A DNA stretch of 23,146 bases from Bacillota bacterium (GTDB lineage Bacteria; Bacillota_E; RBS10-35; JAJYVN01): NCBI GenBank assembly GCA_021846605.1, contig JAJZWQ010000032.1:1-23146 (forward strand), read 5' to 3'. This document shows, piece by piece, positions 14,749 to 21,662 of this stretch. The notes below the pieces were generated by a model that worked only from the letters and a program-made list of their open reading frames with translations, searched no databases and had not been told where the DNA came from. A program made the position numbers and the translations under genes. Positions within the stretch are counted from its first letter, which is position 1; every line of letters begins with the position of its first letter.

Positions 14749-16361
14749 CCGCCGAAGTGCAGAAGCGTCAGACCCGCGCCTTTGTGGGCGGGGCGGCGAT
14801 CCTCGCCGCGGGCAGCCTGGCGAGCCGCGTGCTCGGCGCGACCTACCGCATCATCCTGCCGATCGTCATGGGCGGGGGACAGCGGGCGGCCGTGGGCATG
14901 GGCTTATTCCAGTTCGCCTATCCAATCTTCACGGTGTTGGTCACCCTGATCACGACCGGCTTCCCACTGGCGATTAGCAAGCTCGTGTCCGAGCGGCTGG
15001 CCGCCGGCGACCGCGACGGCGCGGGCGCGGTGGTGCGCATGGCGCGCCTGATCCTGCCCCTGTGCGGTTTCGCCCTGAGTGCCGTGCTCTGGTTCCTGGC
15101 GCCGATCGTCGCCGTCCATGTCGCCGGGGACGTGGCGGCGATCCCGAGCATCCGGGCCATCTCCCCGGCCATCTTCACGGTATCCCTGGCGTCCGTCTAC
15201 CGGGGCGCCTTCCAGGGCCAGCAGGACATGGTCCCCTACGCCATCTCGCAGGTGCTGGAGCAGATCGGCCGCGTGCTCACGATGTTCGCCCTGGTCATCG
15301 CGCTTTTGCCGCGCGGGATCCAGTGGGCGGCCGCCGGGGCCAGCTTCGGCGCCACGGTCGGCGGGGTGTGCGCCACGCTCGCCATCCTCGTGCTCTGGCG
15401 CCAGCGCGGCAGCGTCCGGGTGGGCACGGGCCGCGTGCGGCGCGGCACCGGACCGGGCATCCTGCGCGCGATCTTTGGCCTGGCCCTGCCCATCACCATG
15501 GGGGCCATGCTGCTGCCGATGCTGAATCTGGCGAACGCCGCCATCATCCCGCTCCGGTTGCGCGCCGCGGGGCTCGGGGCGCACGCCATCGCCCTGTATG
15601 GGGTGCTGACCGGGTATGCCTCCCCCCTGGTGTTGGCGCCCACGCTCTTCACGGCCGCTCTGGCGATGAGCCTGCTGCCGTCTGTCTCCGCCGCCCTGGC
15701 GGCCGGCGATGCGCAGGGAGGGGGCCGGCGAGCGGCCGTGGGTCTGCGTCTGGCCATGCTGTTCTCCCTGCCGGCCTCGGTCGGGCTGCTGCTGCTGGCC
15801 GGACCACTGCCCGTGTTGCTCTTCCACTCCGCGCAGGCGGCCCGCCCCCTGGCGGTGCTGGCCCCGGCCCTATTGTTCCTCAGCATGCAGCAGACGTCGT
15901 CCGGTGTGCTCCAGGCGCTGGGCAAGCCGGCGCTGCCGGTCCGCCATCTCGCGGTCGGGGGCGCCGTGATGGTGGCGGTGGCCTGGGTGCTGGTGGCGCG
16001 GCCCGGTTGGAACGTCACGGGTGCGGCCCTGGGGACGACGCTGGCGTTCGCGGTGGCGGCGTCGCTCAACCTGCGGGCGACCGGCCGCCTTTTGCCGGGG
16101 GCGGTGGACTGGGGCAAGATGGCGCTGCGGCCGGCGCTGTCCACGGCGGTGATGGCGGCCGCCGTCCTCCTCTGGGAACACGTCGGCCGCCCGCACTCAG
16201 ACGCGCTGATCGTTTCCGGGGCAGTGGTGGGCGGGGCCGCCGTCTACACCGTCAGCCTTTTGGCCTGCGGCGGGGTACGTCGTGAGGATCTGGAGATGGT
16301 GCCGCGCATCGGCACGCCCCTGGCCGGTTTCCTGGTGCGCTACCGATTGATCCGCCCGTAG
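14745..16361 (+). CDS. SpoVB/YabM-type MOP-superfamily flippase (polysaccharide biosynthesis protein)
   Basis: A 538-residue polytopic membrane protein of the MATE/MOP exporter superfamily, the group with lipid II and polysaccharide flippases. The N-terminus (FVGGAAILAAGSLASRVLG, then GLFQFAYPIFTVLVTLITTG) is the typical first-two-helix signature of the SpoVB/YabM group. About 13-14 hydrophobic segments follow, with FQGQQDMVPYAISQVLEQIG in the middle and LQALGKPALPVRHLAVG in the second half. ATG 14745 has GAAGGAC upstream. Position between spoVT and mazG equals B. subtilis yabM. Role in cell-wall or spore cortex precursor flipping is inferred from family; MurJ-like or capsule-like function cannot be told apart by sequence alone. 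Confidence 0.9.
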   Translation: MTAEVQKRQTRAFVGGAAILAAGSLASRVLGATYRIILPIVMGGGQRAAVGMGLFQFAYPIFTVLVTLITTGFPLAISKLVSERLAAGDRDGAGAVVRMARLILPLCGFALSAVLWFLAPIVAVHVAGDVAAIPSIRAISPAIFTVSLASVYRGAFQGQQDMVPYAISQVLEQIGRVLTMFALVIALLPRGIQWAAAGASFGATVGGVCATLAILVLWRQRGSVRVGTGRVRRGTGPGILRAIFGLALPITMGAMLLPMLNLANAAIIPLRLRAAGLGAHAIALYGVLTGYASPLVLAPTLFTAALAMSLLPSVSAALAAGDAQGGGRRAAVGLRLAMLFSLPASVGLLLLAGPLPVLLFHSAQAARPLAVLAPALLFLSMQQTSSGVLQALGKPALPVRHLAVGGAVMVAVAWVLVARPGWNVTGAALGTTLAFAVAASLNLRATGRLLPGAVDWGKMALRPALSTAVMAAAVLLWEHVGRPHSDALIVSGAVVGGAAVYTVSLLACGGVRREDLEMVPRIGTPLAGFLVRYRLIRP

Positions 16362-16383
16362 ACTCGGGGTGGGAGGGAACGGC

Positions 16384-17250
16384 TTGGGGCAGGGCGCGGT
16401 GGATCTGACGGAGTTGGTGGGCATCGTGCGCCGTCTGCGCGCGCCGGGAGGGTGTCCTTGGGATCGGGCCCAGACCCATGAAAGCCTGACGCCCTACGCG
16501 CTGGAGGAGGCGCGGGAGGTCGCGGCCGCCATCGCCGACGGCGACCGCGCGGGTCTGGCCGGCGAATTGGGGGACCTCCTGCTGCAGGTGCTGATGCATG
16601 CCGCCATTGCGGAGGAGGAGGGGACCTTCGACCTGCAGTCCGTGGTCGACGGGTTGGCCGCCAAACTCGTTCGGCGCCACCCGCACGTCTTCGGCGTGGA
16701 GGCGCCCGCCGCCACAGCGGCCGAGGTGGAACGTCTGTGGGCGGCCGTCAAGGCACAGGAGGCCGCCGAGGCGTCCGCCCCCGGCGCGGGGCAGGGCCCC
16801 TGGCTCGAAACCGTGTCCCGCGCCCTGCCGGCCGTGGCGGAGGCCCAGGCGCTGGGCAGGCGTGCCTCCGAGGTCGGGTTCGACTGGGCCCAGCCCGAGG
16901 CGGCGTGGCCGAAGGTGGAGGAGGAGTGCGGGGAGTTCCGGGCGGCCTGGGACGAATGGGCGGCCGCCGGCTCCCCGGCGCAGGGAGCTCCGCGGGTCGC
17001 CATGGCCGCCGAACTGGGTGACCTGCTGTTTGCCATGGCCAATGTGGCGCGCCTTCTGCGCATCGACGCCGAAAGCGCGCTGGCGGGCACGAACGAGCGC
17101 TTCCGTCGCCGCTTCGGCCGCGTGCAGCAGTTGGTCGGACCCGACCCCGAAGCCCTGCGCCTCGCCGGTTTGGCGGCGATGGACGCGGCATGGGATCGGG
17201 CCAAGGCGGAAGAGCGCGCGGATCCGCCCCTGCCGCCTCCGCGGGCGTGA
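16384..17250 (+). CDS. mazG: MazG nucleoside triphosphate pyrophosphohydrolase
   Basis: Hydrolyses NTPs/dNTPs to monophosphates and pyrophosphate, cleaning nucleotide pools. The first MazG domain (about 8-105) has GGCPWDRAQTHESLTPYALE and then the metal-binding EEAREV...GELGDLLLQVLMHA pattern. The second domain (about 165-250) has KVEEECGEFRAAWDEW and AAELGDLLFAMANVARLL. TTG 16384 is chosen because GGGAGGG lies 6 bases before it; GTG 16369 precedes that site. B. subtilis YabN carries an N-terminal tetrapyrrole methylase-like domain in front of MazG; here it is absent and 288 residues hold only the two MazG domains. It lies 22 bases after the flippase gene, probably co-transcribed, and ends before a strong hairpin. 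Confidence 0.95.
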   Translation: MGQGAVDLTELVGIVRRLRAPGGCPWDRAQTHESLTPYALEEAREVAAAIADGDRAGLAGELGDLLLQVLMHAAIAEEEGTFDLQSVVDGLAAKLVRRHPHVFGVEAPAATAAEVERLWAAVKAQEAAEASAPGAGQGPWLETVSRALPAVAEAQALGRRASEVGFDWAQPEAAWPKVEEECGEFRAAWDEWAAAGSPAQGAPRVAMAAELGDLLFAMANVARLLRIDAESALAGTNERFRRRFGRVQQLVGPDPEALRLAGLAAMDAAWDRAKAEERADPPLPPPRA

Positions 17251-17256
17251 GCACGA

Positions 17257-17292
17257 GGGGCCGCCGCCCCCTGCGGGGTGGCGGCGGTCCCC
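17257..17292 (+). terminator. GC-rich terminator-like hairpin after mazG
   Basis: GGGG-CCGCCGCC-CCC pairs with GGGG-T-GGCGGCGG-T-CCCC around a 3-base loop, with two single-base bulges on the 3' side, starting 6 bases after the mazG stop. No T-run follows, only GACGGCGAAAATAC. The remaining 170 bases before HU hold no clear promoter. Confidence 0.5.
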
Positions 17293-17463
17293 GACGGCGA
17301 AAATACTGTGGGGATCCGGGGGAGCAGACGGCTAATCGTGGCGGTTTTCGGGGAACGCTCTTGCTAGCCCAGCAGGGACAAGCCTTTGCGGGGAGAATGG
17401 GCGCGATGCCGACGGTGGCCCGTGGACACCGGAGCGGGCAAGGACGCGGAAAGGGGACTGGCG

Positions 17464-17736
17464 ATGAACAAGCTCGAACTGGTCAATGCGGTGGCAGACA
17501 AGGCGGACCTCACCAAGCGCGACGCGGAGAAGGCCGTCAACGCTGTTGTGGAAAGCATTGAGGAGGCGTTGAAGGTCGGCGACCGGGTGAGCCTGGTGGG
17601 CTTCGGCACCTTCGAGGTCCGCGACCGCAAGCCGCGGGTTGGGCGCAACCCGCAGACCGGCCAGGAGATCCGCATCCCTGCCGGCAAGGTTCCGTCCTTC
17701 AAGGCCGGCAAGGGCCTCAAGGAGTCCGTCGGTTAG
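17464..17736 (+). CDS. hup: HU family DNA-binding protein
   Basis: A 90-residue histone-like protein that bends and compacts DNA. It shows the family pattern throughout: MNKLELVNAVADKADLTKRD, the FGTFEVRDRKPRVGRNPQTG arm with the intercalating-proline loop, and IPAGKVPSFKAGKGLKE at the end. ATG 17464 follows GGAAAGGGGACTGGCG. The open frame before it is not HU-like. HU next to mazG and yabO is a known arrangement in clostridial-type Bacillota, whereas B. subtilis hbs lies elsewhere. It is followed by a bidirectional hairpin and the inverted S4 gene, so it is probably monocistronic. Confidence 0.97.
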   Translation: MNKLELVNAVADKADLTKRDAEKAVNAVVESIEEALKVGDRVSLVGFGTFEVRDRKPRVGRNPQTGQEIRIPAGKVPSFKAGKGLKESVG

Positions 17737-17753
17737 GGGCCGGCGACACAACC

Positions 17754-17788
17754 CGCCCACCCCCGGGGCGCTCGTCCCGGGGTGGGCG
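17754..17788. terminator. Bidirectional terminator between HU and yabO-like gene
   Basis: CGCCCACCCCCGGG pairs with CCCGGGGTGGGCG (13 bp, one bulged C) around a loop of about 8 bases. It lies between the HU stop (+) and the stop of the leftward S4 gene at 17802. No T-run is present on either side. Confidence 0.6.
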
Positions 17789-17801
17789 CCATGCCCTGGG
17801 C

Positions 17802-18080
17802 TCACTCCTCCACGGGGGGCGCCGAGCGGCGCTCTTCGCCCAACACGGTGTATAGCGCCGCTGCCTCTGCCTTGAGCACCGGTCCCGCCGGTACGGTCAC
17901 GACACGGATCTGCAGCCGCCGCCAGCCATAGTCCACATCCAGCGTGTCTCCTGGGCGCACCTCCGCCGAGGCCCGCAGGGGATGCCCCGCGCGGGTCACG
18001 TGCCCCCCGTCGCACAATTGGTTGGCCAGGATGCGCCGCCGGATGAGCCGGCTGATCTGCAGGAACTTATCCAACCGCAT
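17802..18080 (-). CDS. S4-domain RNA-binding protein (YabO/RqcP/Hsp15-like)
   Basis: A 92-residue protein made almost entirely of an S4 RNA-binding domain. It begins MRLDKFLQISRLIRRRILAN, then CDGGHVTRAGHPLRASAEVR and PGDTLDVDYGWRRLQIRV. This matches YabO/RqcP, which binds tRNA on split 50S subunits and helps ribosome-associated quality control with RqcH. ATG 18080 (leftward) has GGGGGGCG upstream, and the frame ends at TGA 17802. In B. subtilis yabO, yabP, yabQ and divIC run the same way; here yabO alone is flipped and converges on HU. A generic Hsp15-like role cannot be excluded. Confidence 0.92.
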   Translation of the reverse strand: MRLDKFLQISRLIRRRILANQLCDGGHVTRAGHPLRASAEVRPGDTLDVDYGWRRLQIRVVTVPAGPVLKAEAAALYTVLGEERRSAPPVEE

Positions 18081-18115
18081 GCCGCGCCCCCCTGTGTTGC
18101 CAGCGCGCCCGCCCG

Positions 18116-18123
18116 CATATTCT
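18116..18123 (+). promoter_or_regulatory. Possible sigma-E-like -10 element of yabPQ
   Basis: CATATTCT lies 39 bases before yabP in the 81-base divergent gap with the S4 gene. It matches 6 of 8 positions of the sigma-E -10 pattern CATACAnT. No ATA-type -35 is evident. B. subtilis yabP-yabQ is under sigma-E, which is the main reason to mention it. Confidence 0.27.
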
Positions 18124-18161
18124 GGTCTGTCCCAAGTGCTGATCACAAGGGGGGGGTATCG

Positions 18162-18488
18162 GTGGAGGGGCGGAGCCCGCACCCCCCGTCGCGCCCCACG
18201 GGCAGCCAGGTCCAGGACGGGCACAACGTGACGTTGCGCGCCCGCGAGGAGGCGGTGGTCAGCGGCGTGGTCCACGTGACCAGCTTTGACGACCGCCAGA
18301 TCGTCCTGGGTACGCAGATGGGGACGTTGACCATCACCGGCCACGAGCTGCAGATCCGCGAACTCGACCTGGGGCAGGGCAGCTTCCGCGTCCAGGGCGG
18401 CATCGACGCCCTGGTCTACAGCGCGGGCGGGAAAGGTCGCGGGCGGCGCGAGGGCCATGCTGGCGTCCTGCGGCGGCTCCTCCAGTAG
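18162..18488 (+). CDS. yabP: Sporulation protein YabP
   Basis: A 108-residue protein of the YabP/YqfC family, needed with YabQ for spore cortex formation in B. subtilis. The conserved stretch starts at about residue 20: HNVTLRAREEAVVSGVVHV, then TSFDDRQIVLGTQMGTLTIT, then GHELQIRELDLGQGSFRVQG and IDALVYS. These correspond to the RGR...GV..V.SFD...F...T..G.L.I.G family profile. GTG 18162 is chosen because an 8-9 base G-rich ribosome site ends 5 bases before it. The longer open frame upstream overlaps the divergent S4 gene. yabQ begins 22 bases after the stop, so the pair is surely co-transcribed. The C-terminus adds about 20 basic residues (KGRGRREGHAG). Confidence 0.92.
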   Translation: MEGRSPHPPSRPTGSQVQDGHNVTLRAREEAVVSGVVHVTSFDDRQIVLGTQMGTLTITGHELQIRELDLGQGSFRVQGGIDALVYSAGGKGRGRREGHAGVLRRLLQ

Positions 18489-18509
18489 GCGGGTTGGGCG
18501 GGGGGCGCG

Positions 18510-18977
18510 ATGGGAGACCAGAACCTCACGCAGGGCGTGGCGGCGGTGGTCGCGCTGCTGACCGGCGTGGCCCTGGGGCTGTGCCTGGACGTCCGCCGGG
18601 CGCTGGGCCTCGCCGGGCGCCCGGGGCGGCTCGCGGGCCATGCGCTCGATGTGGCCTGCGTGGCCGCCATGACGCCGGTGCTGGCGGGAGGGCTCCTGCT
18701 CGCCGATTGGGGCGCCCTCCGCCTCTACGTGCTGCTGGCCACGGGCGCCGGGCTCGCGCTCTACCTGACCCTGGGAAGCCCGGTCGTGCTCCCCTTGGGC
18801 GTCTGGCTGCTACGCGCGATCGCCCGCATCGTCGCCGGGACGCTGCGGGCCGTCCTCTGGCCGTTCCGCGCGACCGCGCGCGTCGTCTGGCCCCCGCTGG
18901 CGCGCGTGGGCCACTGGTTCCGCCGCACCCTGGGGCCGTGGCGTCACCGGCCCCCAGCACCTCCCAGTTCCAACTGA
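18510..18977 (+). CDS. yabQ: Spore cortex membrane protein YabQ
   Basis: A 155-residue membrane protein. The N-terminus (QGVAAVVALLTGVALGLCLD, then VRRALGL) is the YabQ pattern of one helix followed by a basic loop. Further hydrophobic segments lie at about 45-65 (DVACVAAMTPVLAGGLLLAD), 68-85 and 90-112. The C-terminal third is basic and Pro/Trp-rich (RVVWPPLARVGHWFRRTLG). YabQ is made in the mother cell and is needed for cortex peptidoglycan assembly in B. subtilis. ATG 18510 follows GGGCGGGGGGCG. Its pairing with yabP makes the call secure despite low sequence conservation in this family. Confidence 0.88.
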   Translation: MGDQNLTQGVAAVVALLTGVALGLCLDVRRALGLAGRPGRLAGHALDVACVAAMTPVLAGGLLLADWGALRLYVLLATGAGLALYLTLGSPVVLPLGVWLLRAIARIVAGTLRAVLWPFRATARVVWPPLARVGHWFRRTLGPWRHRPPAPPSSN

Positions 18978-19037
18978 CAGGCCCGTGCGCCGCCGCCGGG
19001 GAAGTGGGCCGCGTCCACACAGGGAGGGACGCGGTGG

Positions 19038-20276
19038 GTGGCCTGGAAACGCACGGTCCGGCGTGTCGGGATGATGGCGGCCGCGGTGATCGTTCTCAGC
19101 GCCCCACGGGTTTTTGCGACGACGGCCGCGCCGCCGCCGGCGTTGCCGGGGGCGCCCGAAGCCGTACTCTATGATCCGGCGAGCGGCCAGTTCCTGTATC
19201 AGCGGGCTGCGCACCGGCGTGTGGCCGTGGCCAGCCTGGAGAAGCTGATGACGGCGCGGTTGCTGATCGAATCCGGCCAACTCGGGGGGACCGCCATGGT
19301 CCCTGCGGGTGTGGTGCAACTCCCCGAGACCAAGGTGGGGCTCGTGCCCGGGCAGCAGTTGTCCATGCAGGTCCTGCTGGACGCCCTATTGGTGCGCAGC
19401 GCCAACGATGCGGCCCTCACCATCGCGGTCGCGCTGGCGGGCTCCGAATCCGCCCTCGCGACCCAGATGAACGCGGAGGCGCGGCACCTGGGCCTGACGG
19501 ATACCAACTACGTGGACAGCAGCGGTCTGGATGCGCCTGGACAGTACAGTTCGGCGGCGGACACCGCCATCCTGGCGGCCGACGACATGCAACTGCCCGC
19601 CTTCAGCGCCGCCGTGCGTCTCTCGCAGGTGCGTATGCCCGGGGGAGCGGTCTACGGGACGGTCAATCCCTTTCTCGCCTACTATCCCGGCGCGGACGGC
19701 ATCAAGACCGGATTCACGACCGACGCCGGCTTCTGTCTGGCGGCGTCCGCGGTGCATGACGGCCGCACCCTGATCGCCGTGGTGTTGGGCGCCCCGAACT
19801 GGGCGGTGGTCGACGCCGATGCCGCCGCGCTATTGAATTGGGGCTTCGCCAACACGCCGGCCCCGCCCGCCGGCGGCGGAGCGGCGGCCGGGGGCAGTGC
19901 GGCGGTGTCGTCTACGGGGGCGTCCGGGCCTACGGCCGGCGGGAGCGGCACGGGGACGGCAGCAGCGGGAGCGGGCGGGGGGAGCGCGACACCCTCGTCC
20001 ACGGAGTCTGCCGCGCCGGGAGCGGGCGGGGGGAGCGCGTCGGGGCCCGGGTCACAGGGGTCCGGCGGGGTGGGGTCGGGGTCGTCGTCCACGCCAGCGG
20101 CCGGATCCGGCGCGGCAAGTGGCAACGGACCACGGGTGGGCACGAACGCCCTCGGGGGGCGACCCGCAGCCTCCCGGACCGCGGGGCCGGCCCGCCGGCA
20201 CTCGGTCACGGCCGCCGTGCTGGCCGCCCTGGCTGTGGTCGCTGCGGCCAGGCTGGCCGTCCGCCGGCGCTCGTGA
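19038..20276 (+). CDS. D-alanyl-D-alanine carboxypeptidase-like protein (peptidase S11) with C-terminal membrane anchor
   Basis: A 412-residue penicillin-binding protein of the DacA/DacF type, which trims the terminal D-Ala of peptidoglycan stem peptides outside the membrane. Signal peptide at 1-27 (VGMMAAAVIVLSAPRVFA). Catalytic motifs are S66-L-E-K69, S121-A-N123 and K223-T-G225, all at usual spacing; Glu in the SxxK motif replaces the frequent Thr. The normal PBP5 C-terminal beta domain and amphipathic helix are missing. About 100 residues of Gly/Ser/Ala/Pro-rich sequence with GAGGGSA repeats follow, ending in a transmembrane helix (AAVLAALAVVAAARLAV) and RRRS. GTG 19038 has GGGAGGG 9 bases upstream. 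Its place between yabQ and divIC suggests a sporulation or septal wall role, which is inference. Confidence 0.9.
   Translation: MAWKRTVRRVGMMAAAVIVLSAPRVFATTAAPPPALPGAPEAVLYDPASGQFLYQRAAHRRVAVASLEKLMTARLLIESGQLGGTAMVPAGVVQLPETKVGLVPGQQLSMQVLLDALLVRSANDAALTIAVALAGSESALATQMNAEARHLGLTDTNYVDSSGLDAPGQYSSAADTAILAADDMQLPAFSAAVRLSQVRMPGGAVYGTVNPFLAYYPGADGIKTGFTTDAGFCLAASAVHDGRTLIAVVLGAPNWAVVDADAAALLNWGFANTPAPPAGGGAAAGGSAAVSSTGASGPTAGGSGTGTAAAGAGGGSATPSSTESAAPGAGGGSASGPGSQGSGGVGSGSSSTPAAGSGAASGNGPRVGTNALGGRPAASRTAGPARRHSVTAAVLAALAVVAAARLAVRRRS
19967..20039 (+). repeat. 22-bp direct repeat inside the PBP linker
   Basis: The same 22 bases occur at 19967-19988 and 20018-20039, 51 bases (17 codons) apart and in frame, both coding GAGGGSA. 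The repeat shows that the low-complexity linker grew by in-frame duplication and may vary in length between strains. Confidence 0.8.
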
Positions 20277-20330
20277 AAAAACGTCCACCAGATGGGAGGA
20301 GCAGAGGGCTGGCGGGCCGAACTAACGAGA

Positions 20331-20360
20331 TGTACGCATTTTGTACACGGTTTGTACACA
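20331..20360 (+). promoter_or_regulatory. Triple TGTAC repeat upstream of the HTH-divIC pair
   Basis: TGTACGCA (20331), TGTACACG (20343) and TGTACACA (20353) are direct repeats spaced 12 and 10 bases, about one helical turn. They lie 25-54 bases before the HTH gene and just before TTGACG at 20362-20367. TGTACA itself is palindromic. The layout suits cooperative regulator binding, perhaps autoregulation by the HTH protein; this is inference. Confidence 0.5.
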
Positions 20361-20384
20361 CTTGACGCTAGAGCGGGAAAACGC

Positions 20385-20639
20385 ATGCAAATGGAGATCC
20401 GGGGTGCCGAGCGGCTCAGCCACCGAGAGCGCCAAGTGGTGGTGCTCAAGGAGATGGGCCGTTCTGCGGAAGCCATCGCCCGGAGGCTGGGCATCTCGCC
20501 CGCTACGGTGGCGACCCTGTATGCCCGAGCGAAGAGCAAGGGATTTCAGGTCGTCATCGTTCTGGACGGGGATCCGCTGGGGCTCGGCGGCCCCGAGGAT
20601 GACGAGACGGATGCGCCACCCCCAGAGGAGCGTGACTGA
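20385..20639 (+). CDS. Small HTH DNA-binding protein (sigma-70 region 4/LuxR-like)
   Basis: An 84-residue protein. The middle is a helix-turn-helix of the sigma region 4/LuxR type: LSHRERQVVVLKEMGRSAEA then IARRLGISPATVATLYARAK. A hydrophobic strand follows (GFQVVIVLDGDPLGL), with an acidic tail rich in Asp, Glu and Pro. ATG 20385 is preferred; the frame is open to 20292, but that part contains the TGTAC repeats and lacks protein character. Its TGA overlaps the ATG of divIC by one base (TGATG), implying translational coupling. I recognise the fold but not a named gene. Lacking other domains, it may act as a small transcription factor of its own operon. Confidence 0.78.
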   Translation: MQMEIRGAERLSHRERQVVVLKEMGRSAEAIARRLGISPATVATLYARAKSKGFQVVIVLDGDPLGLGGPEDDETDAPPPEERD

Positions 20640-21052
20640 TGCGCACGACGGCCCGCGCCCGCGACCGGCAGCCCAAGGAGGTGCTGCCGCTGCAGCCGAC
20701 CCGGGAGGGGCACGCCGTCCCGGCCGGCCTGCGTCCTCGGCCCGCCCCGCGCCCGAAGCGGCGGTTCGCCTGGGGGCGGTGGGCAGTGGCGGCGACGGCC
20801 GTCTATGCGCTGTGGATGGCGCACGTGGAGTGGGGGCAGTACCGGCAGTTCCAGGCGCAGAGCGCGGCCCTGCAGCGGGAGGCGGCGCAGTTGCGCCTGG
20901 AGCACGGCCAGTTGGCCGCCGAGGTCGCCTATGCGGGCACCAACCAGTATGTGGCGGCTGCGGCCAGGCAAGAATTCGGACTCGTCGGACCGGGGGAGGT
21001 CCCCCTGGCCCCCATCGCAACGGGCTCTGCCCAGACGGCGTCCGGCGGGTGA
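20639..21052 (+). CDS. divIC: FtsB/DivIC septum formation initiator family protein
   Basis: A 137-residue single-pass membrane protein. The order is a basic, Pro/Arg-rich cytoplasmic segment (1-44), a transmembrane helix (WAVAATAVYALWMAHVEW, about 48-65), then a short coiled coil (QFQAQSAALQREAAQLRLEH), followed by ARQEFGLVGPGEVPL, the usual DivIC/FtsB ending after the coil. These proteins bridge FtsL and FtsQ/DivIB at the division septum. ATG 20639 overlaps the HTH stop and has GAGGAGCG upstream. The position before an S1-domain gene (yabR) equals B. subtilis divIC. Coupling to an HTH regulator is not seen in B. subtilis. Confidence 0.88.
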   Translation: MRTTARARDRQPKEVLPLQPTREGHAVPAGLRPRPAPRPKRRFAWGRWAVAATAVYALWMAHVEWGQYRQFQAQSAALQREAAQLRLEHGQLAAEVAYAGTNQYVAAAARQEFGLVGPGEVPLAPIATGSAQTASGG

Positions 21053-21093
21053 TCGGCGCGCGGGGAGGGGGCCGGGCGGATCACCCCGCACGG

Positions 21094-21121
21094 CCGCGAA
21101 AAGCCGCGAAAGACCGCGAAA
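21094..21121 (+). promoter_or_regulatory. Triple CCGCGAAA repeat at exact 10-bp period upstream of yabR
   Basis: CCGCGAAA occurs at 21094, 21104 and 21114, exactly 10 bases apart, ending 20 bases before the -35 of the yabR promoter. The repeats therefore face the same side of the helix as a unit. They could bind an activator or repressor. They differ in sequence from the TGTAC array before the HTH gene. Confidence 0.55.
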
Positions 21122-21140
21122 TTTGCGCGTGCCGGTGCGT

Positions 21141-21170
21141 TTGACACCTCGTTGGAAGAGGCAGTATAAT
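21141..21170 (+). promoter_or_regulatory. Consensus sigma-A promoter of yabR
   Basis: TTGACA (21141-21146), an 18-base spacer and TATAAT (21165-21170): both hexamers perfect. Transcription would start near 21177, leaving a leader of about 34 bases with GGAGGAG before ATG 21211. This is the strongest promoter visible in the window. Confidence 0.88.
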
Positions 21171-21210
21171 CCGTCTGCCAATCGCCGAATGCAGGAGGAG
21201 TTTCTGCCGC

Positions 21211-21633
21211 ATGCCGCTCTCCGTTGGCACCGTCGTAGAGGGAACCGTCACCGGGATTACCAATTTCGGGGCGTTCGTCGAGTTGCCGAGCGGGGAGACG
21301 GGCTTGGTCCATATCTCCGAGGTTGCGGACGTGTATGTCACCGACATCCACGAGTTCGTCAAGCGCGCGGACAAGGTGAAGGTCAAGATCCTCTCGGTGG
21401 ATCCATCCGGGAAGAAGATCGGCCTATCCATCCGCCAAGCCCAGGAGGGCGCCAGCCCGACCCGTCGGATGCCGAGCGGGCCCCGTCCGAGCGGGGGGGG
21501 CCGTGGGCGTCCGACCCCTGGGTCGTTCGAGGATAAACTCAAGCGCTTCATGAAGGACAGCGAGGATCGGCTGGGGGATTTGCGCCGGAACACGGACAGC
21601 AAGCGTGGCGGGCGCGGGTCCAGGTCCTTCTGA
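21211..21633 (+). CDS. yabR: S1 RNA-binding domain protein YabR-like
   Basis: A 140-residue protein with one S1/OB-fold domain at 3-75: GTVVEGTVTGITNFGAFVEL, then ETGLVHISEVADVYV and VKVKILSVDPSGKKIGLSIR. A basic, Gly/Arg/Ser-rich stretch follows (SGPRPSGGGRGRP), then a charged helix (FEDKLKRFMKDSEDRLGDLRR) and a basic end. This matches the general stress protein 13/YabR family, single S1 proteins thought to bind RNA or ribosomes. ATG 21211 has GGAGGAG at good spacing. It has its own consensus promoter, so it is likely transcribed apart from divIC, possibly together with the tRNA 29 bases downstream. Exact role is unknown. Confidence 0.94.
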   Translation: MPLSVGTVVEGTVTGITNFGAFVELPSGETGLVHISEVADVYVTDIHEFVKRADKVKVKILSVDPSGKKIGLSIRQAQEGASPTRRMPSGPRPSGGGRGRPTPGSFEDKLKRFMKDSEDRLGDLRRNTDSKRGGRGSRSF

Positions 21634-21662
21634 AGGTTTCGGGCGGTCGCGGAAGGGTTGCT

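Noticed and set aside
14904..15827. Leftward 307-codon frame opposite the flippase gene
   Set aside because: Antisense to a clear membrane protein; Gln/Gly/His-rich low complexity.
17293..17463. Promoter for HU
   Set aside because: TTGCTA, TTGCGG and GAGAAT can be seen but at no acceptable spacing to each other.
21094..21121. CRISPR-like reading of the CCGCGAAA repeats
   Set aside because: 8-base units with 2-base gaps are far too short for CRISPR repeats and spacers.
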